Origin: Paenibacillus sp. JZ16
GTDB taxonomy: Bacteria; Bacillota; Bacilli; Paenibacillales; Paenibacillaceae
Direction of reading: 5' to 3'
Assembly: GCF_015326965.1 (NCBI RefSeq)
Contig: NZ_CP017659.1
Location: 3,370,001 to 3,434,000 of the forward strand
Length of the DNA stretch: 64,000 nucleotides
In this document: positions 9,825-16,400 of the stretch, piece after piece
Layout: every line of letters begins with the position of its first letter
How positions within the stretch are numbered: the stretch's first letter is position 1
Position numbers and translations under genes: made by a program
Notes under the pieces: generated by a model
What the model saw: the letters and a program-made list of their open reading frames with translations, nothing else
What the model was told of the DNA's origin: nothing
Databases searched by the model: none

Positions 9825-10205
9825 CTAAATCCAAGCACGAAGATTCACTTGTTTGATGAAATCCGCCTGGGATATTGCTTCCTTGGTTTCTTCTTCCTCT
9901 TCAACACTTTCCAACTCGCCGTTCATCACTTGATGAAACAGCTTCTCATTATATGTCGACAGGGCGAAATCGATGAGCGCTTCCCGCTCGACCCGCTCAG
10001 CTTCCTGCTTCAACACGATTGATTCCAGCTCGACATCATCTGCCGGAACAAAAAAATTACGGTTGAGGCTCGGAATCCGAATGACGTAATCGAACGCATT
10101 GTCCGGATTTCGGTCATAAGCGATGATATAACCGTATTGACCGATTGGAAGATTCTGCTCAAAGGCGTCCGCAACGATTGTAATCTTTTCCCCTAAACGC
10201 AGCAT
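9825..10205 (-). CDS. Conserved protein of unknown function
   Basis: 126 residues with GGAGG five bases before the ATG and a terminator right after the stop, so the gene is well supported. I do not recognise the family. The first 65 residues look like a small SH3/KOW-type beta domain (IGQYGYIIAYDRN, FDYVIRIPSLNRNFFVPADDVEL), the rest is helical and acidic, with a run of glutamates (VEEEEETKE). No membrane segment, signal peptide or catalytic motif is visible. It stands alone between gatC and the dispersed repeat copy B. Confidence 0.7.
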   Translation of the reverse strand: MLRLGEKITIVADAFEQNLPIGQYGYIIAYDRNPDNAFDYVIRIPSLNRNFFVPADDVELESIVLKQEAERVEREALIDFALSTYNEKLFHQVMNGELESVEEEEETKEAISQADFIKQVNLRAWI

Positions 10206-10228
10206 CGTCTACCTCCTGAGTGTCTATC

Positions 10229-10339
10229 CTTTTTTAAGAGATAAGAAAATATAAACTTCAGAGGTTTATCATCCTTATCTCGCAAGAAAAACTTCCGCTA
10301 AATACGGTCTCTCTTCCGATAACGTACGTCGATGACGTT
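10229..10339 (+). repeat. Dispersed intergenic repeat, copy B
   Basis: Aligns to copy A over about 110 bases in inverted orientation: TTTTTTAAGA, a stem now closed by GATAAG/CTTATC instead of GATATC/GATATC, CGCAAGAAAAACTTCCGCTAAA, CGGTCTCTCTTC and ACGTCGATGAC. The change in both arms of the outer stem keeps pairing. It fills the gap between the 126-residue unknown gene and the yxlG end. Confidence 0.7.
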
Positions 10340-10417
10340 TTTCTTGTCTTCATAGTCTACTAAAAAAAGATAGAGATGTCCATGTGATTCAGATAAAACC
10401 TGAATCTCCCATGAAAA

Positions 10418-11194
10418 CTAGGATTGCGGGGACAGCGGACTCCTTCTAAGCAGCCTCGCGGCAACGATAATCGACACCGCCATAATCAGCATGGCAACGA
10501 GTACCGGTGACCACGCGCTGCTCCCTGCGTCAAGAATTCGCTCAGCGGCCATGCTGCTTAAACGGCCCGGACTCCATAGAACGCGGGAGGGCAGCAAACC
10601 GGATAAGAGCGAAAGTACGCCGGCAACTGCCAAGCTGATGAAGGCCGCAGCCGGCCCGCGAAGGACGGCACCGAGGGGCAGCACAAGCGTTACGATCCAG
10701 GCCAGCCATACAGCATATAAGCCCCCGCCGCTGGTAACCGATCCCCATTCCAAAGGACCGATGAGCTGATACGTGTAATATGCAGCACCGCCAAGTCCAA
10801 TCGCAAAAGAAACGACCAGCAGCGTCATCAAGGCGGCCCATTTGGCAGACATCATGGGGATCGTGGATACCGAGCGGGCGAGAATAAGCTCAGCCGTGCC
10901 GGTGGCTCGCTCCCCTGCTACCGTGTTCATTCCCGCCAGCACAAGCACCAGCAGGCCGATGGTGCTGAATTGGCTCAAGGTTGATGCCATGACATTCTCG
11001 GCGGACGGGACGGTAAATAATGCCGCCGCTTCCGGGGGCAATTCCCCGGCCATGGTCAGGATATCCGGCAAATAATAGGTGGAAACCGGCTGCATAATGC
11101 CAAGAAGCAGAAAGACTGCAGGTACCCAAATCCATTTATAGGTCCGGCTTGCCTCGAGCATTTCTTTTTGATAATAAATCCAGAACGACTTCAT
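10418..11194 (-). CDS. yxlG: ABC transporter permease of the SigY cluster (YxlG-like)
   Basis: 258 residues with six hydrophobic segments, of the ABC-2 type permease fold (KEMLEASRTYKWIWVPAVFLLLG at the start; AGERATGTAELILARSVS after the second segment). Its ATG overlaps the end of the ATPase gene by four bases, so the two products form one transporter. Placement as the last gene after sigY-yxlCDEF matches the B. subtilis order. In B. subtilis the Yxl transporter has been linked to toxin or envelope-stress protection, but the substrate is not established. Confidence 0.85.
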   Translation of the reverse strand: MKSFWIYYQKEMLEASRTYKWIWVPAVFLLLGIMQPVSTYYLPDILTMAGELPPEAAALFTVPSAENVMASTLSQFSTIGLLVLVLAGMNTVAGERATGTAELILARSVSTIPMMSAKWAALMTLLVVSFAIGLGGAAYYTYQLIGPLEWGSVTSGGGLYAVWLAWIVTLVLPLGAVLRGPAAAFISLAVAGVLSLLSGLLPSRVLWSPGRLSSMAAERILDAGSSAWSPVLVAMLIMAVSIIVAARLLRRSPLSPQS

Positions 11195-12114
11195 GAGCCC
11201 ACCACCTTCATAAACATATCCTCGAGCGAAGACGTGCCTGCTTCAAAACGAAGCAGTTCGATTTCGTCATCGGCAAGCTCCTTGATTAAAGCAGCCCGCG
11301 CAAGATCCATATCCGTCACCATCAGCTTGGCGCCGCGTTTGCCGAGTTCGATCTCATGCACATAAGGACGGTTCACAAGACTGTCGAGCCAAGCAACCTC
11401 CCGCTCCCCCGGTTCAACCTCAATCGATAGGACCGGCTGGCGATATTTCGTGCGAAGTTCGCTAAGCGCGCCTTTCTCCGCAATTTCCCCGTCTACCATC
11501 AGTACCATGTCATCGCAGATTTCCTCCGCATCGTGAAGCACATGGGTTGAGAACAGAACGGTGACTTCCCCGCGCAAGCGGCCCAGCAGGTCCATAACCT
11601 CACGACGCCCGATCGGATCAAGCGCCGATACCGGCTCGTCCAGCATGATCAGCTCAGGCTTATGCACCAGCGCTTGAGCAATGCCAAGCCGCTGCTTCAT
11701 TCCGCCGGAGTAACCGGATATTCGGCGTTTGGCTGCCTGCTCCAGGCCAACCATTTCGATGACTTCCCGACTTCTCTTATTAGCCTCTCGTCCGGATATT
11801 CCCGACAGCTTGGCGCTGAAAGACAAGTACTCCATGCCCGACATCCAGCTGTAAAACTTCGGATACTGAGGCAAGTAACCGGTCCGTTGACGCCAGCCGT
11901 TCGTTTGCGTATCGGCTGAACCATATCGGATCTCACCCCGGGTTGGAGGTATTAATCCAGCCAGCATCCGCAGTGTAGTTGTTTTGCCGGCACCATTAGG
12001 ACCAAGCAGGGCCGTACAGCTTCCTCGCTGCAATTCAAATGAAATGCCCTTAACCGGCGTGATGCTTCCTATGCTTTTGGTCAATTCATGAATGCTTAAA
12101 ATTTTTTCCGTCAA
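11191..12114 (-). CDS. yxlF: ABC transporter ATP-binding protein (YxlF-like)
   Basis: 307 residues from a TTG start with GGAGGAG just upstream. Walker A is GPNGAGKTT, the signature is YSGGMKQRLGIA, Walker B is LIMLDEPVSALDP and the switch His is in STHVLHD. The C-terminal 90 residues are the extra domain seen in ABC-2 type drug or bacteriocin exporters. It overlaps yxlE and yxlG by four bases on each side, which implies translational coupling. Part of the SigY-controlled export system by gene order. Confidence 0.9.
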   Translation of the reverse strand: MTEKILSIHELTKSIGSITPVKGISFELQRGSCTALLGPNGAGKTTTLRMLAGLIPPTRGEIRYGSADTQTNGWRQRTGYLPQYPKFYSWMSGMEYLSFSAKLSGISGREANKRSREVIEMVGLEQAAKRRISGYSGGMKQRLGIAQALVHKPELIMLDEPVSALDPIGRREVMDLLGRLRGEVTVLFSTHVLHDAEEICDDMVLMVDGEIAEKGALSELRTKYRQPVLSIEVEPGEREVAWLDSLVNRPYVHEIELGKRGAKLMVTDMDLARAALIKELADDEIELLRFEAGTSSLEDMFMKVVGS

Positions 12115-12305
12115 GCTTCTCTCCTCCCCGCAACAAAATAAGCAACGCTGCCAAGAAGGTTACCCAGCAGTATAATCAACACCCATACCCATCTCGGTCC
12201 ACGTATGTTTGCCGGCTCTGCCCGAAACAAAGATATCAGCCCCGTTACTGCGAGAATGGCTTGCAATGCAAGAATCGGCCAGATCAATCCCCAATTAATT
12301 TCCAT
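12111..12305 (-). CDS. yxlE: Small membrane protein with PLD-nuclease N-terminal domain (YxlE-like)
   Basis: 64 residues, two membrane segments with the PLDc_N pattern (RGPRWVWVLIILLGNLLGSVAYFVAGR). In B. subtilis YxlE together with YxlD acts as negative regulator of SigY. Here it lies between yxlD (35 bases upstream) and yxlF (four-base overlap). A membrane-embedded regulator or transporter accessory role is inferred from this order. Confidence 0.85.
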   Translation of the reverse strand: MEINWGLIWPILALQAILAVTGLISLFRAEPANIRGPRWVWVLIILLGNLLGSVAYFVAGRREA

Positions 12306-12340
12306 AATAATCCCCCATGTTCCGTATATAATGAAGAAAC

Positions 12341-12550
12341 TTAAGACTTGCGGTCATCTTTGTGGATGACGAATATCCAGTAAAAGAGCAGCGGCATCGG
12401 CATTGTCGTAGACCCCCATATCCCCCAGAACCAAGCCATCTTGCCAAGCCCCCGCTTCCTCGCATCCAAGAAAAGCCATGTCCCTTGAATCAGCACAAGC
12501 ACAACGGCAAGGATGATCACTCCCAGCGGGCTCTCGTTAACTTCATTCAT
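12341..12550 (-). CDS. yxlD: Small membrane protein (YxlD-like)
   Basis: 69 residues, two membrane helices separated by LDARKRGLGKMAWFWG, ending in a charged tail. Its ATG shares one base with the yxlC stop (TGATG), typical of coupled genes. Size, topology and position match B. subtilis YxlD, an inhibitor of SigY activity. The paralogous look to YxlE is limited to topology. Confidence 0.8.
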   Translation of the reverse strand: MNEVNESPLGVIILAVVLVLIQGTWLFLDARKRGLGKMAWFWGIWGSTTMPMPLLFYWIFVIHKDDRKS

Positions 12551-12885
12551 CAGATCCCCTTCTTTCCGGCAGATCTCAGACTCTTGGAAAATACAAGAAC
12601 GGAAATCCCGGCAACCATGCCGAACCCGTGAATAAACAGTAGGATCTTCGGCGCCGCCAAGGCAGCCATCAATCCGCCACCAACGATAAAGAGTGAAATC
12701 AGAAGAAAGAGCAGCAATTCGTATTTCATCCGCCGCCGCTTGCGCTCCAAGGTATGAACGGCCAGCGTATGCAATCCTTCCAGGGATGGGGATGGCGCAT
12801 CCTCAAACAATTGATCCACCCGCTCCATTTCTTTGGTAAATCCTTCAATCCATATTTCGTCCTCATGCTCAGGTCCTTTGACCAT
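12550..12885 (-). CDS. yxlC: Putative SigY regulator (YxlC-like)
   Basis: 111 residues from the ATG at 12885; a GTG two codons earlier sits too close to AAGGAG. The N-terminal 60 residues are acidic and soluble, followed by a basic stretch (ERKRRRMKYE) and two membrane helices. This is the layout of a small membrane-bound anti-sigma factor. It overlaps the end of sigY by 17 bases, as expected for a cognate regulator. Confidence 0.8.
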   Translation of the reverse strand: MVKGPEHEDEIWIEGFTKEMERVDQLFEDAPSPSLEGLHTLAVHTLERKRRRMKYELLLFLLISLFIVGGGLMAALAAPKILLFIHGFGMVAGISVLVFSKSLRSAGKKGI

Positions 12886-13414
12886 CGTCACCCATCTCCT
12901 TTCGCAGCTGTTTGATACCGTAGGCTGTTCGTGATTTCACCGTTCCTTCGGGAATACCGAGCATCGTTCCGATTTCATCATAGCTATAGCCGTAATAATG
13001 CTTCAGCAGGATGGCAATCCGGTGATCCTCAGATAAGCGGGATAATCCATTCAACATATCCGTCCAATCTTCTCCCCGCCGCTCCATCTGCCAGCGCATC
13101 CGCCTTGCCGACTGAACCGCCTCCTGCTCCAGCCATTTCTTCTCCCGTTTCTTACGCCGGGTGCTATCTATGAACAACCGGGTAGCAATGGTAATCATCC
13201 AGGAGGAGAAGGACGAAGTCCCGTTATAACGGTTCATATTCTCCATGCATCGAACAATGGTATCCTGTGCAGTATCCTCTGCAACCATCGGGTCCATCGT
13301 CACTTTTAGCAAATATTTATAAAGAAAGGAATAATGCTGCTTGAACAGCAGCGCCATAGCCGCTGCATCTCCTAATTGCGCTTGTTGTATCAAGCCCTCT
13401 TCATCAGGGATCAT
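12869..13414 (-). CDS. sigY: ECF-type RNA polymerase sigma factor SigY
   Basis: 181 residues. Region 2 (about 20-90) includes AEDTAQDTIVRCMENMNRYNG and SSWMITIATRLFIDSTRR; region 4 (about 120-175) includes DHRIAILLKHYYGYSYDEIGTMLGIPEGTVKSR, the helix-turn-helix that reads the -35 box. AAGGTGATG precedes the ATG. It heads the cluster sigY-yxlC-yxlD-yxlE-yxlF-yxlG, the same order as in B. subtilis, where SigY drives its own operon. A matching promoter is readable upstream. Confidence 0.9.
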   Translation of the reverse strand: MIPDEEGLIQQAQLGDAAAMALLFKQHYSFLYKYLLKVTMDPMVAEDTAQDTIVRCMENMNRYNGTSSFSSWMITIATRLFIDSTRRKKREKKWLEQEAVQSARRMRWQMERRGEDWTDMLNGLSRLSEDHRIAILLKHYYGYSYDEIGTMLGIPEGTVKSRTAYGIKQLRKEMGDDGQRT

Positions 13415-13451
13415 GAAAAAATCATCACCTTCTTTCGCATTCCAACCGTAA

Positions 13452-13477
13452 TACGATTAACAACAGCCAATCGTTCA
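13452..13477 (-). promoter_or_regulatory. Candidate SigY autoregulatory promoter
   Basis: TGAACG (13472-13477) and CGTA (13452-13455) with a 16-base spacer, 38 bases before the sigY ATG. TGAAC/CGT is the pattern known for SigY promoters of B. subtilis; the spacing fits an ECF promoter. Confidence 0.55.
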
Positions 13478-13570
13478 AATGGAGTTTTATATTTATCCTG
13501 TACCGAATGATATCAATTATTAAAACCTATCATGACGGTAAGAAATTCATCGATATCTGTAAAAAACGCA

Positions 13571-13600
13571 AAAAAAAGCAGCCGACTAAAAATCGGCTGC
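13571..13600 (-). terminator. Terminator downstream of the 63-residue ORF
   Basis: GCAGCCGA/TCGGCTGC 8-bp stem with a 7-base loop, then a long T run on the minus strand. Confidence 0.8.
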
Positions 13601-13659
13601 CCTCTCCAATAGAAAGAATCCATTCAGTTCATGATGAGGGTGTCATGTTCGCATGTCAT

Positions 13660-13851
13660 CTATTGATTAAATCGTATAACCTGCAGCCGATGATGCCATG
13701 GCTGCTGCGCGATCCCTTCATCCTTCACCAGCCTGTCCCAGACAACTGAGGATATTTCCGTCTGAATCTGCCGGTGGAACTCCGGTTGTCGATCAATCGC
13801 TTCGCTTCTTGTAACACTCCCGTTCAACAGCGATAGATGATCTTTCCTCAC
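13660..13851 (-). CDS. Possible small protein of unknown function
   Basis: 63 residues from a GTG with GGGGGA seven bases upstream; a clear terminator follows 60 bases after the stop. The peptide is soluble and mixed in charge, with no recognised motif. The ribosome site and terminator argue for a gene; the lack of any recognised family argues for caution. It could also be the 3' remnant of something larger. Confidence 0.4.
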   Translation of the reverse strand: MRKDHLSLLNGSVTRSEAIDRQPEFHRQIQTEISSVVWDRLVKDEGIAQQPWHHRLQVIRFNQ

Positions 13852-14029
13852 TGGCGTTTCCCCCTAATCACGTCCATGCCAAAAAACTCCCCATAAAATA
13901 AAAGAACGCAAACCGGGATGAATTCCACAGTCTGCGTGCTTCGCATGGGTAACAATTAATTAATCGTATTGTATCAATGATGTCCAGGTTTGTCCAGACA
14001 AAGTTTCCCGATTTATGTCGGAAGCTATC

Positions 14030-14668
14030 TTATCGTCTGGCAGGAACGTAAGGATTCCGCTGCTTTTCATAACCGATGGTTGTTCGAGGACCATGGCCGG
14101 AATACACAACGACCTCATCCGGGAAGGTATACAGCGTATTTTGAATGGAATCAATCAAATCACGTTCACGGCCTCCAGGAAGGTCCGTTCGCCCAACCCC
14201 AAGACGGAACAGCACATCGCCGGAAAACAGATCATTTCCACACTTAAAGCTTACACTTCCGGGGGAATGTCCCGGTGTATGAAAGACGCTGAAGGTATGT
14301 CCGATGAGCTGCAGCTCAAGTCCATCCGCCAAATCGTACTCAGCCGGCTCGGTGGACAGCGGTTCCGTTACCTGCGGCCACATCATCGAGCCGTTAAGCT
14401 TCGGATTGGACAGCCATTCACTCTCCAGGGTGTGCAGGTAAACAGGACAGCCCTTCAGCTTGCGGATCTCCTCAACGCCCCCCATGTGGTCGAAATGCGC
14501 ATGGGTCAGCAGGATCGCTTCAATCTCCAAATCGGCTATTCGCTTCACAAGCGGCCCCGGGTTCATGCCAGGATCGATAATGATCGCTTTGCCTTCTACA
14601 GGCCCTGTCAGTAAATATGCATTCGTCTGAAGCGGTCCTAAATTAAAGGTCTCAATATGAAGTGTCAT
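14030..14668 (-). CDS. MBL-fold metallohydrolase (glyoxalase II-like)
   Basis: 212 residues. The metallo-beta-lactamase motif THAHFDH (about 56-62) plus GHSPGS, SGDVLF and SGHGP supply the binuclear metal site. Length and spacing match B. subtilis YqgX, a bacillithiol-dependent glyoxalase II homologue; hydrolysis of a thioester is the likely reaction but not proven. The start is two bases after the stop of the thioredoxin-like gene, so it is the last gene of a dedA-trx-mbl operon. Confidence 0.85.
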   Translation of the reverse strand: MTLHIETFNLGPLQTNAYLLTGPVEGKAIIIDPGMNPGPLVKRIADLEIEAILLTHAHFDHMGGVEEIRKLKGCPVYLHTLESEWLSNPKLNGSMMWPQVTEPLSTEPAEYDLADGLELQLIGHTFSVFHTPGHSPGSVSFKCGNDLFSGDVLFRLGVGRTDLPGGRERDLIDSIQNTLYTFPDEVVVYSGHGPRTTIGYEKQRNPYVPARR

Positions 14669-14670
14669 GA

Positions 14671-15237
14671 TTAGAACCCTGACATCAGTTCACGCAATTC
14701 CTTAATGATGGCAGCGTGGAACTCATACCCTTCCCCGTAGGCTTGAATAATGCTTTGCCGCGCGACCGCAAGGTTGTCCTGATAGTCCGATGCTTCACGA
14801 TCCGGATTGTTCTGCTTGAACTCAATCATAAACTTCTGAACATGCGCCGGACGCGGTCCCCACGTGCCGAGAACATGTCCCCCGGTATCCGAAATAATAA
14901 CAACCGGAATGGAACGGGCACCCATGGTCAGGAACTGATCCATGACGTCCAGATTCTCTTCCATAATCAGCACTTCCGTCTCAATTCCCGCGGTCTCCAT
15001 CGCGCGAAATACGACAGGGATATTGCGCGCAACATCGCCGCACCAATCCGCTGCCAGAATGAGGACCCGCAGATCATCCCTGAAATTGAGGCTTTCAAAA
15101 AACTCTTTATCCTCTTCATTCTCCCAGACAAACTGTTCATATCCTGCCTTGAACGTCTCCTGGTTCTTCTGCATGCCGTCCATAAATTGCTGTGGAGATA
15201 TGCCTGTCCCCAAATGATTTGCCATATTCATACTCAT
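14671..15237 (-). CDS. Thioredoxin-fold protein with a single-cysteine WCGD site
   Basis: 188 residues, thioredoxin-like fold of the Thioredoxin_9 type. The active-site position reads AADWCGDVARN, so only the first of the usual CxxC cysteines is there; the cis-proline region is ARSIPVVII. A monothiol, for example bacillithiol-linked, chemistry is possible; a disulfide reductase of the CxxC type is not. It begins three bases after the DedA gene and ends two bases before the MBL gene, the latter also tied to low-molecular thiols, which supports a thiol-metabolism setting. Confidence 0.75.
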   Translation of the reverse strand: MSMNMANHLGTGISPQQFMDGMQKNQETFKAGYEQFVWENEEDKEFFESLNFRDDLRVLILAADWCGDVARNIPVVFRAMETAGIETEVLIMEENLDVMDQFLTMGARSIPVVIISDTGGHVLGTWGPRPAHVQKFMIEFKQNNPDREASDYQDNLAVARQSIIQAYGEGYEFHAAIIKELRELMSGF

Positions 15238-15240
15238 TCG

Positions 15241-15852
15241 TTATTTCGACCTCGCCTTCGATGATTTTATCCATTTTATCAGAAAATAAAGAATCATGAC
15301 GGCCAATGCCCCCAGCAGAATTTCCTGCACGTACGGACCTGCCTTCTCGTCAATATGCTCCCATTGATCGCCCAGAAGCAATCCGAGGTATAAGAATAAT
15401 GCCGTCCATGGAATAACGGCTAGGGTGGTCAGCAGCGTAAACCTTCCCACAGGCATCTTGGATATGCCTGCCGGTATGGAAATCGCATGCCGTACCACCG
15501 GTACAAACCGTGCCGTAAATATAACGCCGGTACCATACTTGCCGAACCATTCTTCAGCGTAATCGATATGCTTCTTCTTAATCAATATGTACTTCCCGTA
15601 CTTCTCCAAAAAGGGCCTGCCTCCGTAACGGCCGATCCAATAGATAAACAACTGTGCGAGCACGCCGCCAACGGTACCAAAAATCATGGCTCCGATAAAG
15701 TTAACTTCACCTAGGGATACCAGATAACCGCCATAGGCAAGTACAATCTCGCTTGGAATGACCTCCACCATTAAACCTATCATGATTCCAAAATAGCCCA
15801 GCTGCTGGATCCATTCAAACAATCGGCCTACAGCCTCGTATAAGAATTCCAC
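15241..15852 (-). CDS. DedA family (SNARE-associated) membrane protein
   Basis: 203 residues with the DedA signature: E-x-IPSEIVLAYGGYL in the re-entrant N-terminal region and FTARFVPVVRHAISIPAGISKMP (the conserved arginines) in the central part, with four to five membrane segments. DedA proteins are flippases for undecaprenyl phosphate or phospholipids and support proton-motive-force homeostasis; which substrate applies here cannot be told. First gene of the operon with the thioredoxin-like and MBL genes. Confidence 0.85.
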   Translation of the reverse strand: MEFLYEAVGRLFEWIQQLGYFGIMIGLMVEVIPSEIVLAYGGYLVSLGEVNFIGAMIFGTVGGVLAQLFIYWIGRYGGRPFLEKYGKYILIKKKHIDYAEEWFGKYGTGVIFTARFVPVVRHAISIPAGISKMPVGRFTLLTTLAVIPWTALFLYLGLLLGDQWEHIDEKAGPYVQEILLGALAVMILYFLIKWIKSSKARSK

Positions 15853-16003
15853 GCTTGTCCCCCGCTTTCTTCCTGCGTTGATTTCTTATACTAGCCTATT
15901 CTAACACAGCTCAGGACATGCCTTCTACTGCGCCCAATTATAGGCGGCACAGTGACTTTCGCCCGTTTCGGGACATATGGTGAAGCAAAGGAGTGAGTTA
16001 CGC

Positions 16004-16318
16004 ATGCATTCTCCCCATGCCAAACAACCGGGCAGCAAGCCCCCCTCCCCGCGCGGTATACGGCGGGCCTGCAGCAAAGAATTATACCGCACGACCAAAC
16101 GTCTCAAGCTGTACCTTCCTCCGGAATCCTTGAAGCAAGGCGAAGAATTGTATTACCGGAAGGTGATAGGCAATTTGATCTGGATCCACGAAAACTACAG
16201 CAATAAGAAGCTTTTGTGCGACTGGTGGGAAAAGGAAGTCTGCGGCGAACTGGCCGAGCTATGGGAGGTTCCGGAACGTCAGTTGGCCTCGGCCTTCCGG
16301 GATGCCTTCGGCGGATAA
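16004..16318 (+). CDS. Conserved small protein of unknown function
   Basis: 104 residues from the ATG at 16004, which has AAAGGAG eight bases upstream; a longer frame from 15977 has no such site. The N-terminal 40 residues are basic and proline-rich, the rest is helical with many aromatics (NLIWIHENYSNKKLLCDWWEKEVCGELAELWEVPERQLASAFRDAFGG). I recognise the type from related Paenibacillus genomes but know of no demonstrated function. No membrane or catalytic motif. Confidence 0.65.
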   Translation: MHSPHAKQPGSKPPSPRGIRRACSKELYRTTKRLKLYLPPESLKQGEELYYRKVIGNLIWIHENYSNKKLLCDWWEKEVCGELAELWEVPERQLASAFRDAFGG

Positions 16319-16400
16319 CATTGCCCTTCCTTGTACTAGCAACTATCCTGAACGGGCAGGCACGCGATAAGCCGCTATAGATTGCGACACACGATTCAAG

